64,000 nt of DNA from Trissonchulus latispiculum (Eukaryota > Nematoda > Enoplea > Enoplida > Ironidae). The position numbers were made by a program, and so were the translations under genes. The stretch lies in the NCBI GenBank assembly GCA_030248195.1, contig JASAND010005466.1, positions 1 through 64,000 of the forward strand, in the 5' to 3' direction. Of the stretch, positions 33,552 to 43,753 are shown one piece after another; within the stretch, counting starts at the first letter, position 1, and each line of letters begins with the position of its first letter. Below the pieces are notes generated by a model. It was given only the letters and a program-made list of their open reading frames with translations, searched no databases and had not been told where the DNA came from.

Positions 33552-34012
33552 TGGGCTTATTCTACTGGGGGGGGGGGCATAAACACCCTTCCCCCCCCCA
33601 AAATCGTCCCCTCTCCAAAAAAATTGCCCCCCCAAAAGGTGGGTCCCCTTTTTATGGTACCAACTTTTGCCCTGAAAAAATCGCTCAAGTACCAACTTTT
33701 GCCCTGAAAAAATCGCTCAGGTACCAACTTTTGCCCTGAAAAAATCGCGCAGGTACCAACTTTTGCCCTAAAAAAATCGCTCAGACTTCTAAATTTTCAA
33801 AAATTTTCCGGCGTCGCTGGAAATTTTTGGTCGATTTTTGCCTATTTAAGCACTAAATGAGCTTATTTTTGGCGATTACTGTAAAAATAGCGCAATTTTT
33901 AGCACGTTTTTAGAAAAATTTTGAAAAATTTCCGCCCCCCCTTCCCAAAATGACTCGCCCCCCGAGGGCCCCCCAAAGAGCCCCCCAACAAAAATTCCCT
34001 AGAATAAGCCCA
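33552..34012. mobile_element. MITE with TGGGCTTATTCTA ends, copy 2
   Basis: Duplicate of 27323-27746 with longer G/C runs and four minisatellite units. Confidence 0.7.
33657..33784. repeat. 32-bp minisatellite, 4 units
   Basis: Units start at 33657, 33689, 33721 and 33753. Substitutions in units 1 (CTCAAG), 3 (CGCGCAG) and 4 (CCCTAAAA) let them be told apart, unlike the uniform copy 1 array. Confidence 0.88.
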
Positions 34013-34120
34013 CCATGAATAGGGAAGCAAGCCTCCAACTTTTTCTTCGCTTGGGTTTGGATCGGTTTGAGTAAACTGTTATGTACCGTGGCAAAATGCC
34101 AAATCCGCCATACCTAACCT

Positions 34121-34610
34121 GTTTGGGTATGAAACCTGCTGGGAACTGGCCATGATATGCAGAATATCGTTAGAAATAAGTTAGTTGTGTTAAAAATTGC
34201 AGTATCCCATCATTTTTTAAGTTTCTTGAAAATTTTCATGTTTACCACTGAAATTTTATGAAACCTAGCATGTTGATGCTGCAAATCAAATTTTCGAGCT
34301 GGAAGCTTCAAAAATGCTCAAAGTTGACACATTTTGAGGTTTTTAATGGTTTTAAAGCATTGCAGGCCTGTTGCGGTTCCTTTTTCCTTTTATTTTCTTT
34401 TTTTGAGACATTCCTTTTATTTCCTTTTTTCTAACTGACCTTCAAAAAATGAAGAATTTGCAAAGTTTTAAGGCAAAAATTACTTTTTTGGCTGTATTTT
34501 TCCGTAAAATTTCCTATGTCTAGAATAGCCTCGGATTTCAAGAAGATTTCAAAAAGATTTCAAGAAGCAAAAGCAAAGATTGGTTTTTCCCCACCCCTTG
34601 GTTATATTTT
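34121..34610. other. A/T-rich unannotated stretch
   Basis: No open frame, repeat partner in this window, or terminal motif recognised. It has short tandem echoes (CCTTTTATTTTCTTTTTTTG, AGATTTCAAAAAGATTTCAAG). Confidence 0.4.
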
Positions 34611-34986
34611 ACCAAGAGTACATGATAGATAAGAGTGTGACTGGCCGGCTGTCTGTTATCAGCTCAACATGCTCTGCACGCTAACGGCTGACCCCATACA
34701 CAAACGTGTTCCTAGTGACCCCCCCCCACAAATGTGTACCCAGTACACATTTCTGTACACTCACTCGCCGCATCTTTACGTGTTAAAGCTCGAAAACACA
34801 ACGACTGCGTGCGTCCAATTTGTGTCTGCTTCGAGCTTTAGAAGGCAAAGATAGCGTTCAAATTTCTTTGAAGTCAGCATACACGTTTGTGTATGGGGTC
34901 AGCCGTTAGCGTGCAGAGCATTTACCTGCTGCTGATAAGAGAAAGCCTGCCAGCTGTCACACTCTTATCTATTATGTACTCTTGGT
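34611..34986. mobile_element. P-family MITE, 376 bp
   Basis: Ends ACCAAGAGTACATGATAGAT and its complement ATCTATTATGTACTCTTGGT. The inner palindrome pairs GCTCTGCACGCTAACGGCTG with CAGCCGTTAGCGTGCAGAGC. It is a compact relative of the P elements with the same termini. The frame at 34669-34854 is not conserved elsewhere. Confidence 0.75.
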
Positions 34987-35349
34987 GATACTGAGTAATG
35001 TATAAATCAGGAGATCAAAGTAGAAGGCAACTTTAAATTAGACTTTAAATGTCTTAGGAATCCGTGTCTTTAATGTAAATAACTCTGCCTTAACTCTACT
35101 AAAACATAGAGCAAATAATTAACACAAGTGTTGCAAATCGAACATAATATAAGAGTGTGCCACTAGGTACACTTTGTGGGTTTGTTCACAAAAAGTACTG
35201 AAACTGCTTAACCTAAAACGAAATGGTTTTAGTGAAACCAACCTCTACTTAAAAGACTTAAAAGGTAAAGGGTCATCAAAGGGATTCATCAAGGCCAAAG
35301 CATCAAACTGCTCTTGAGCAAATCAAAAGAGAAAGTCACCTTCATACCG
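34987..35349. repeat. Flank of family U, inverted relative to 28641-28998
   Basis: Complement of the sequence after the frame at 28640, including the TTACCTTTTAAGTC and GAACAAACCCA blocks. It adjoins the P-family MITE at 34986. Confidence 0.6.
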
Positions 35350-35960
35350 TTAAATTATCATCAGCAAGACAGGCAGCACATCATTTCCGTTACTAGCACC
35401 AGGTTGTGAACGTTGACAAGAAAATTTTGTTGTGTGAACGAGCCATTCTTTCAAACCATTGACTTGCTCTGAAACCAGCTGGCCCGTCAAGATCCACTTG
35501 GTTGTAGACTCACTGCCAACAGCATAATATATTTTTCTGCCCTCATACTGCTGCGGGATTGCACGGACCGCTGGAACTCCTCTGCAGGCAGCAGAATTCA
35601 GTGGTGCTATCTGCCATTGCCGCCCCTTTGCCGCTTCCTCAAATTGTCGCTTCACCAACTTAACACCGGTTCCGGCGCGACACGTGCTTAAAAGACTTGG
35701 CACACCTTTCCAGTTAACAAACACTTCATAGTGCCAATAGCTGAAATCGGCATAGGAAACCAATGAATAAAGAAACTGATATGAGATGTTTGGATAAATG
35801 CCTAACGTAAATTGACTTTTGAATCCAAACGCTCTATTCTGGGCAGGAAAGAGGTTGAGGAAACTCCACTCATGGACAGTTGTCTCCAGACATGTGCAGG
35901 AGGGGAAAAGCTGGGGGGGCTGGGGTGAACCGGCGGCGAGGTCGCCGGAAAACCGAGTTG
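35350..35960 (-). pseudogene. Unrecognised protein fragment (family U), longest copy
   Basis: Minus-strand open frame of about 200 codons. It starts in unique sequence near 35960, enters family U at CTCLETTVHEWSFLNLFPAQ (near 35900), and continues through TLGIYPNISYQFLYSLVS, YADFSYWHYEVFVNWKGV and the blocks listed for 28158-28640. It ends after NGNDVLPVLLMII because of a one-base shift relative to ADDNLTAWRD in the other copy, so it is probably inactive. Its upstream part is shared with 15256-15470, not with 28158, so that copy has a different 5' side. Function unknown. Confidence 0.5.
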
Positions 35961-36134
35961 TGCCACTCAGTGTGGCTTAGTTGTTAGTGTGCACACTCTT
36001 ATATTATGTACTCTAGGTATCACTTATATTCATTATTTGCTCTATGTTTACAGTAGAATTGAGCCATGATTAGGTACGAAAGATTTCTGCTACATTCATG
36101 CCATGGTCAAATTTTATTCTGTTCCATACGTAAT

Positions 36135-36244
36135 ACCAAGAGTACATAATAACTAAGAGTGTGACAAGCGTCACGCTCTTAGTTATCAAGCAAAAAACAT
36201 CACCTGCACAATAACGGCTGACCCCCCCCCACAACTGAGTATGT
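36135..36244. mobile_element. Left-end fragment of P element, uninterrupted
   Basis: Reads ACCAAGAGTACATAATAACT, then the hairpin CTAAGAGTGTGAC-AAGC-GTCACGCTCTTAG, then TATCAAGCAAAAAACATCAC and the C-run. It shows P before the Harbinger MITE inserted and gives the most complete terminus in the window. Confidence 0.7.
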
Positions 36245-36549
36245 TGCATTTTATATTATTTATATACAGTATTTCAGCTGTTTCATGCATAAAATCGGCA
36301 ATAGGAGTTACCCTGACCGAATATTGAGGTTGGTTTTTTTCCGCCACTGGTTTTTACCGTTAATGACTAATTAACGACAAGACTTAGAGAGGCAATTTAT
36401 ATATATACTAAAATTACAGTCTAGACAGGGCTTGATAAGGAAATTATTTATAGCCGGATTGCTCCTCTGGGTAGTTCAGCAGAGTCCAAAATGTGACTGC
36501 CTTGGGTTTTCGCCGACATCTATATATATAACTAACTTACAAAAATAAA
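36245..36549. other. Unannotated stretch
   Basis: A/T-rich with short TATA tracts near 36400 and 36523. No repeat partner or gene recognised; it may be intron on the minus strand if the exon at 36550-36696 is real. Confidence 0.35.
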
Positions 36550-36696
36550 CTACAAACTACTCACACAAACTATTCCAGGCTTAATGCCATACAAGTCGGC
36601 TGAAATTAACTTGCTTCGTCCACGTCCTCTCCCACGGCCGCTAGAAGTCCGGAGACAAGAAATTCTTGCAGCATCTTCTCCAGGTAGTTGGCCCAT
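36550..36696 (-). CDS. Candidate RG-rich exon or small ORF
   Basis: Minus-strand frame of 48 codons from ATG at 36696 to TAG at 36552-36550. It begins MGQLPGEDAARISCLRTSSG and continues with RGRGRGR and SKLISADLYGIKPGI. A splice-acceptor-like TTTTCTTAG lies five bases upstream of the ATG and a strong donor GTGAGT follows GTTTGT near the end, so it could be one internal exon of a host gene and the stop would then be intronic. The base composition is more even than in the surrounding repeats. No family is recognised. Confidence 0.3.
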   Translation of the reverse strand: MGQLPGEDAARISCLRTSSGRGRGRGRSKLISADLYGIKPGIVCVSSL

Positions 36697-36756
36697 CTTG
36701 ACTAAGAAAATTATCAATCAATACACACATTAAATACGTGGACATATGTATGTAAT

Positions 36757-36829
36757 GTGCGTGACGACCGAGTGGTCAAGGCGTTCGACTTTGGATCCGA
36801 TAATCCGAGGTTCGAATCCCCGCTATTCG
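36757..36829 (+). tRNA. tRNA-like sequence (pseudogene or SINE head)
   Basis: A-box-like GACCGAGTGGTCAAGGC (36764-36780) and B-box-like GGTTCGAATCCCC (36809-36821) lie at tRNA spacing. T runs follow from 36830 as a possible Pol III terminator. Anticodon-arm and T-arm stems each have a mismatch and the acceptor ends do not pair, so a working tRNA is unlikely and no anticodon is assigned. Confidence 0.45.
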
Positions 36830-36889
36830 TTTTACGTTTTTACGTTTTTCGTTTTTACTATGCTCCAAAATCAGTTCTACCAATTCTAT

Positions 36890-36982
36890 AACATATTTAC
36901 CACGTTGTAAATTCGTTGTAAAATCATTGTAAAATCGTTGTAAAACCACCACTTTTCGGCCAAAAATCTATGGGAGCACTGG
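36890..36982. repeat. GTTGTAAA-type repeat next to the CATAGGTGTAACGGGG MITE
   Basis: CACGTTGTAAATTCGTTGTAAAA and CACCACTTTTCGGCCAAAAA repeat the arrangement of 14575-14640. The MITE and this repeat probably belong to one larger element. Confidence 0.55.
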
Positions 36983-37712
36983 CATAGGTGTAACGGGGAT
37001 TTGGGTTAGGGGCCCCTTCCCCCGAAATTTGGGGGGGGGGGCTCTTTTTAGACCCCCATTTTTATGCCAAAACTCGAATTTTCAGCCATTGCTAATGCCA
37101 AAAAACATTCAACCGTGAAGTAATTTTGACATTAGATAGAGATTTTAAACTAGAAAACTTGACTGGCAACCTGTTTCTTAGTCTAAAACAAGGTCAATAT
37201 TGAGCCAGAAAGTCCGTAAGTATAACGGCTAAAAACGTGTATTTCTCGCAATAGTAAACAGCTTATTAGCCTGCAATATGGAATTTTTCGAAAACTTTTG
37301 CCGATATTGAACCTAAAAATACCCAATTTGTGGCCAATTTTCGCGCCGTCGGTGCGACGACGACGAATTTTCGGCTTAAAGTGTTTATTGTTGTGAGAAA
37401 CACGTTTTTAACGGTTTTCTGGACTTTCATGCTCAATATTGACCTTATTTTTGACTTAGAAACATGTTGGCGATCAAGTTTTCGAGTTTAAAACCCAATT
37501 ACTTCAAAGTCTAATGCCAAAATTACTTCATAGTTGAATGTTTTTGGCATTTGCAATGGCTGAAAATGCGATTTTTGACATAAAAATACAATAATTTTGG
37601 GGGAGGTTTGGGTTGGGGGGGTTGGGGGGTTGGGGGGGGGGTGTAAAAAGCCCCCCCCCTCCCTAAAAATTCCGGGGGAGGGGGCCCCAACCCAAATCCC
37701 CTTTACACCTAT
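36983..37712. mobile_element. Fold-back MITE with CATAGGTGTAACGGGG ends
   Basis: Arms of about 290-330 bp. The left block CATAGGTGTAACGGGGATTT pairs with AATCCCCTTTACACCTATG-type sequence at the right. Inner pairs include GTGAAGTAATTTTGACATTA (near 37115) with its complement near 37510, and AAGGTCAATATTGAGCC (near 37190) with GGCTCAATATTGACC-type sequence near 37435. The 5' fragment at 14641-14845 is a second copy. Confidence 0.75.
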
Positions 37713-37775
37713 GGGGGGCATAGGAGCGGCTGGCCAAAAAAGTGGGGGTGGCGGTTTGAGAAAAAGTACGATGGG

Positions 37776-38649
37776 CAGTAGCGGCGCCAGGATTTTTTGA
37801 AGGGGGGGGGCCCGATCGAAAAATCCGGCGACCTTTTCTTGGGAAATCCAAAATTTTTGCCAGATTTTGGCAAATTTTACCTAAAAAATTCTCCTATTTG
37901 AGCAAAGATGTTACGATTTTTAGAAAAAATTTGCCGATTTTTAAAAAAATTGCTTAAAAACACTCAAATTATGCATATAAACAGCTGAAAAATTTTTCAA
38001 GGGGGGGGGAATTTTTCAAATTCGACACCCCAAAGGGAGGGGCCCAAATCGCAAAGGCATAGGTGTACCACCTGTTTGGGTTGGGGGGGAGTAGAAGGTC
38101 CAAATTTGGCTCGGGGGACCCCACCAAAATCCGAAATTTGGGGGAGGGGGACCCCCCTAAACTGTACCCAAGTTTTTTTAGCTAAAAATGCTCCTTTTTC
38201 GATGTACAGTACATTAAACATACTCAAAAGCTTTGTCAATAGTTTCGTATGCGAAAACATGGCTTGAAAATTGACAAATTTGTGCTAAGATATACCTAAA
38301 TTAGCCCAGATTGTGGTTTATAATTGTGTATATTACCTGTTAATTGCTATAAATAACATCTTTAGCTCTTTATATGTGATTTATGGCCATTTTTTCGAAT
38401 TTTTTTCAAAAATTTTCAGAAATTGCAAATAATTTTTTCAAAAATTTTGCATTTTTTCTGGTTTGGACCAAATTTTAGGGGGGGAGGGGGGTCTGACTGA
38501 GCTCGGCTTGGGGGGGGAGTAGTTGAGGTCGGGTAGGGGGGAGGGGGTCTGGCCTCTCCGTGGGGGGGGGTCTCACAGGGGGCAAACTGTAGCCTGGTAC
38601 ACCTATGGGGGGGCCGGGGCCCCCGCCCCCCCCCCTGGCGCCGCCACTG
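37776..38649. mobile_element. hAT MITE with CAGTAGCGGCGCCAGG ends
   Basis: Ends CAGTAGCGGCGCCAGGATTT and CCTGGCGCCGCCACTG. Flanking 8-mers are ACGATGGG and AGGATGGG (7/8). The inside (38050-38520) is related in inverted form to 47083-47562, including GGTGTACCACCTGTTTGGGT. All open frames are run-derived. Confidence 0.75.
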
Positions 38650-38994
38650 AGGATGGGGGGTTTGGCAAAAAAGGGGGAGGGGGGGTCGAGAAAAAGTCGA
38701 TTTGGGGGGAGGAGTAAGAAAAATTTTCGAGAAGGGGGGGGGTCGGCGAAAAAACGGTTTTTCGCTAAAAAACTGAACATTTTTCTCAATTTTCAGCTAT
38801 TTTTAGCGATTTTTAAGGTAATAAGGCAAATTTTAGCAATTTTCCCTAATTTTTTGAAAATTTTCGAATTTTTGGCTAAAAATTTGCAAAAATTTAATTA
38901 GGGGGTTGAAAATTTTTAGGGGGAGGGTCGGCCGAAGGCCGATTGGGGTAGAAAAAATTTTTTAGGGGGGAGGGTCTGGGAACCCTCCATTTGG
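38650..38994. repeat. G-rich MITE remnant
   Basis: Inverted relative to 8700-8950 (shared GTCGGCGAAAAA, CTCAATTTTCAGCTATTTTT, GCGATTTTTAAGGTAAT). No gene; the frame at 38605-38901 is run-derived. Confidence 0.5.
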
Positions 38995-39439
38995 CACACG
39001 AAGCCAATTTCCAGAAAACAATTGGAAAAACGTTTCTAATTTTTTTTCCATAACTTTTCTGGTTGTTTACCAAAATTGTTTCTAATAGTTTTCTATATTT
39101 TTCTAATTGTTTTCTTGTGGTTTTCTAATTAATTTCTGTTAATTTTTTCTATCCAGGGACCACTTTCTAATTGTTTTCTGAATTATTTCTAATTGATTAC
39201 ACAATATTTTCTTATTTCTTTCGAATTAATTTCCTAATAAAAGTTAACATTTTCTTATTGTTTTCTAAATATATAATTTCCATTGTTTTCAAAAATGTTT
39301 CTAATGATTTCTGATTGTTTTCAGAAACGCCTCTTCCGTAGCTTGCAATTTTTTCTAATGGTTTTCCAGATTATTTCTAATATTGATTCGGCGATATCTC
39401 ACTGCTGCTTCATTCATTCATTCATTCATTCATTCATTT

Positions 39440-41072
39440 TATTTAACCAACCAACCAATACCAGTTAAGAGCAATAACAACAAGTGAAAACAACCAGTAA
39501 GGTATGAAAGGAAAGCAAGAAACAACACATAAATGCTTATATATCACCACCAATGCCACTAACAATTTATGGTTTGGGATTAGGTCAAAGAAAATCTAAC
39601 TTGGGAGAGGAGATAAAGCCTCCTCATTAACTAACTAACCATTAGCAGCAAGGGATAAATTCCTGCATTTCTTAGCTCAATAGAGCCTCCTGATCAATTT
39701 GGCATAGATATTACCTAGGTTCAATCTTCTATGTGTGGTGCAGGGGCTAAAATCTGACGTGCCATTTCAAGCCAAATTTTTCAGTTTCGACAAAAATTGC
39801 CAATTTTAACTAAATTAGGTATGGTTTGGCTTTAAATGCATTACAAACGCGTTGCAAAAATATTCTTATTTTTTGATGCAGATGTACTAAATTCTTTTCT
39901 TCTCTTCAGCTCTTTTAAATGGAATAGTCAAAAATGTTCTGGCACGCTTCCAGCTTTTTCAAAAACATGTTTTTCTATGTGATAGGACGCATAAACTGCA
40001 GAAATTACGCAAATTTCAAAAATTTCAAACATTTTCCTATGTTTATATACGTGTTATATATATATATATAAACATACAAAATTTTCAAAAGTCAATGCAG
40101 ATGTACTAAAAATGACCCGCTCTTTCGAATGGTATAGTCAAAACTATTGTGGCTTGCAGCAAAAATTTGGGAAGGGTTTTTTCCCGCATTGGATTTTTCC
40201 CATCGGTTTGGTCGAAAATTTCTCACCAACCGTAACTACTGTTAGAGAGATGTTTTTTGGCTCATTTGGAAGCTCTTCGCAAGGCCTCATACGTATATAT
40301 TTTCGAATTGTCGCTTAATAAAAAGTTGTAACCAAAATTCGAAATTTCCCGCCCCGCTATATATATACGTAATATACGCATATTGCAACGCTATTTTTAA
40401 AAAATATTTACATGACTTTATATGTTTGCTTAATAAAACCTGAGAAACGGAATCAATAAACATCAGGCCAAGGAGTTTGTGTAGGAAGGTGGGGGGTTGG
40501 GTTTTTTGGTTTTTGGGTTTTTTTGGTTTTTTTTGTTTGGGGGGGTTTCTTTTTTTACGACCCCCCGTCTAAACTTTGGAAGGACCCCCTTCCCGCAGGC
40601 TGATAATTTTGAATATATAATTACCCCTACCCGTATAATTTTGTTTAACACCATGCTAAAATTACAAAAACTTCAAACATTTACCCAGTAAAAGCAAATT
40701 TTCGCAGCATTTTAAACGACTAAATATACATAAGAGCAGTATATACATGTGCAGTACAGACATTGAGCAGTACATACACCTAAAAATGCAATTTCAACAT
40801 TATGGTTGACGAAATTTTTACGAAGACCCCCCAGCAGATCCCATCCAACCAAAACCTGAACCACCCCAACGTCCACGCTTTTCCCGAGTGCTAAAACCAA
40901 TACTAAGCACTTCTGACAAAATAAATATAAGAATTGGCCAGCAAGTAAAACTTTCAATTAGACAGCAAACAGTGAAACAAAATAATTATTCATGGTATTT
41001 TGCGAGTTAGAAAACAATTAGAAAAATTTTCATATTTTCAATTTTTTCTAATTAGATATCAATTAGAAACTA
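39440..41072. other. Core of the CACACGAAGCC element, no gene seen
   Basis: A/T-rich, with a TA tract near 40055 and T/G-rich simple sequence at 40490-40560. Short frames such as 40112-40318 have no domain or repeat support. Confidence 0.4.
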
Positions 41073-41410
41073 ATTAGAACCAGGGTTTTTTGTGCATTTT
41101 ATTGTGCATATGCACACTTTTTTTCCAAAATGCACACTCAAATTTAAAAATGCACACATAAATGCACAGTAAAATTTTGCTTCCGCTAACCACAAAATGC
41201 TCTAAAAAATTTCCAAAGTGCTTAAAATATTAAAAAAAGCTCTAGCTTTTAGCTGGGGGCTGCCGCCCCCAGACCCCCGCTTCCCTTATATACTATTTTT
41301 CGGTCATAGCATGGCCGCAACGACCTTACTTTGTTTTATTCTTCTTTACTAAAGCCACTAATTAATTCTTGAAATATTTTTGCTATAGGTTGTAATGTAA
41401 GTATTTATAC

Positions 41411-41850
41411 CATACATTAACATAGGGTCGGGTCCTGGGGGGGGCTTGTCCCCGAAAAATTTTGAGGGGGCTTGTACCTTGAACAAAAATTTTCAAGGGG
41501 GGCTTGTACCTCAAGAAAAAATGTTTAAAATTTTTCGAAAAATTAGCGCTAATTTTATTAAAATTAGCAATTTTTGCCAAAATTTGCAAAAAATCTTCAA
41601 TTTTTGGTAAAAATTTCAAAATTTTGCGCGATTTTCCCGAAAAATTAAGCATTTTAGTTAAAAAACTCCGGCGAAGCGGGAAATTTTTTGAAATTTTACT
41701 GTAAAAACTAATTTTTTCCGGCTGTTTTTCGTTACCACTTGGCCATTTTTTCGTTACCCCTTGTCCCCGACGGCGATAGGGCTTGTACCTTGTCCGGGTT
41801 GGGGGGGGGGGCTTGGACCCCCCCCCACACCCCCCCCGCGTTAACCTATG
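41411..41850. mobile_element. 440-bp MITE inserted in dimer unit 1
   Basis: Exact 8-bp duplication ATTTATAC at 41403-41410 and 41851-41858. Unit 2 has the uninterrupted site. Ends CATACATTAAC and GTTAACCTATG are imperfect complements, followed by G- and C-runs. Its inside frames are not coding. It inserted after the dimer formed, or in only one of the two units. Confidence 0.8.
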
Positions 41851-42192
41851 ATTTATACATATTATGTATTTAAGTAAGTAAGTATTTATACGTACTGTGC
41901 GTTCCTTCATCGTCAAAAATAAACGGCTGAAGCCAATTTCTCTTAAACTATTTCTTTACATTTTCTTCCTCTACAACGGTTCGTCGCGTACAATGCTAGC
42001 TCTCATTTCCGTTTATTAATCAGTTAAAACGGTAAGAAATTGTTCATAAAAAGTTCTTTCGTGTCCAACATTCCAAAAAATTCTCAGCTTCTGGGGGACA
42101 TAATTATATATATAAGTACGTATATATAATTTGGCAGTAAATTGACAACCCTATCTTGATTTTATGTTCTTCACAATTTTTAGCTTGTATAT

Positions 42193-42281
42193 GAAAGTAC
42201 TGGATCTCCTGAGGAGGGCCGGCCGCATCTGACTGGCCGGGTCTATGGCATCTGCCGAAACGCTGAGTCAGAAGAAGAAGA
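42193..42281 (+). mobile_element. Short retroposon fragment with (AGA)n-type tail
   Basis: 89 bp absent from dimer unit 2, flanked by the 11-bp direct repeat AGCTTGTATAT (42182-42192, 42282-42292). It ends CTGAGTCAGAAGAAGAAGAA. Target duplication of this length and a simple-repeat tail suggest a 5'-truncated SINE or LINE tail. Confidence 0.65.
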
Positions 42282-42287
42282 AGCTTG

Positions 42288-42396
<109 letters not shown>

Positions 42397-43374
42397 ATAG
42401 GTTCACTGCATTGCAGATGTCAAAACCCGACACCTATATACGTTAATTTGTTAGTTATGCATTTGCGTAAATATCAGTATAATATACACGTGTGCTAACC
42501 AGTTAAGATCTAAAATCAGGATTAAAACATTAACTATATATATAAAGTGTGGGATTCCAGTTAAAGCAAAAAATAGGTAGAATACAAATTTACGGCCAAA
42601 AATGTACGTTATAGTTCAAAATAAGCAATTTTTAAAAATGCACACTTTTTTCCAAAATGCACACTATTTTTTAAAAATGCACAAAAAATGCACACTTGTC
42701 CGCGACCAAAAAAAACCCTGACAGGGTTTTTTGTGCATTTTATTGTGCATATGCACACTTTTTTCCAAAATGCACACTCAAATTTAAAAATGCACACATA
42801 AATGCACAGTAAAATTTTGCTTCCGCTAACCACAAAATGCTCTAAAAAATTTCCAAAGTGCTTAAAATATTAAAAAAAGCTCTAGCTTTTAGCTGGGGGC
42901 TGCCGCCCCCAGACCCCCGCTTCCCTTACTATTTTTCGGTCATGGCATGGCCGCAACGACCTTACTTTGTTTTATTCTTCTTTACTAAAGCCACTAATTA
43001 ATTCTTGAAATATTTTTGCTATAGGTTGTAAGTATTTATATATACATATTATGTATTTAAGTAAGTATTTATACGTACTGTGCGTTCCTTCATCGTCAAA
43101 AATAAACGGCTGATGCCAATTTCTCTTAAACTATTTCTTTACATTTTCTTCCTCTACAACGGTTCGTCGCCTACAATGCTAGCTCTCATTTCCGTTTATT
43201 AATCAGTTAAAACGGTAAGAAATTGTTCATAAAAAGTTCTTTCGTGTCCAACATTCCAAAAAATTCTCAGCTTCTGGGGGACATAATTATATATATAAGT
43301 ATATACGTATATAAAATTTGGCAGTAAATTGACAACCCTATCTTGATTTTATGTTCTTCACAATTTTTAGCTTG

Positions 43375-43382
<8 letters not shown>

Positions 43383-43458
<76 letters not shown>
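43383..43458. repeat. (TA)n microsatellite in dimer unit 2
   Basis: About 38 TA units at the position matching 42293-42392. Confidence 0.9.
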
Positions 43459-43462
<4 letters not shown>

Positions 43463-43484
43463 ATAGGTTCACTGCATTGCAGAT

Positions 43485-43753
43485 CAAGGCCGCACCCAGG
43501 GGGGGGGTTCAGGGTCTAGACCCCCCTTTTGGGATGACCGTGAAATGGAAAAATTTTGCTATTTTTATGGCAAAAACAGCTATTTTTAGACAATTTTGCG
43601 CCGTCGGCGGGGTAATTTAGAATATTACCGTCCAATGTACTGTTTTTGGGCAAACATGCTAGTACAGTAGTACTACTACACTCGAGTAGCCCCCCAGCCC
43701 CCCGTTGCGTTTTACCTTGGACCCCCCTTTTCAAAATCCTGGGTGCGGGCCTG
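43485..43753. mobile_element. hAT MITE with CAAGGCCGCACCCAGG ends
   Basis: 269 bp with ends CAAGGCCGCACCCAGG and CCTGGGTGCGGGCCTG. Exact 8-bp duplication TTGCAGAT at 43477-43484 and 43754-43761. The empty site is seen in dimer unit 1 near 42410. Confidence 0.88.

Larger units (their letters stand above)
29128..34120. repeat. Direct segmental duplication, copy 2
   Basis: Second copy of 23726-27854. It is longer because of an 811-bp transposon (32613-33423), one extra minisatellite unit and small run-length changes. Intron 2 of its zinc-finger gene has a small extra insertion near 31762 (CAGCATAGTTA). Confidence 0.88.

Noticed and set aside
40112..40318. 68-residue frame in the CACACGAAGCC element as a possible transposase remnant
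   Set aside because: No motif, no second copy in the window (copy 2 lacks the region), and length is compatible with chance.
41406..41916. 177-residue minus-strand frame
   Set aside because: Almost all of it lies in the 440-bp MITE with an exact target duplication, and dimer unit 2 lacks it.
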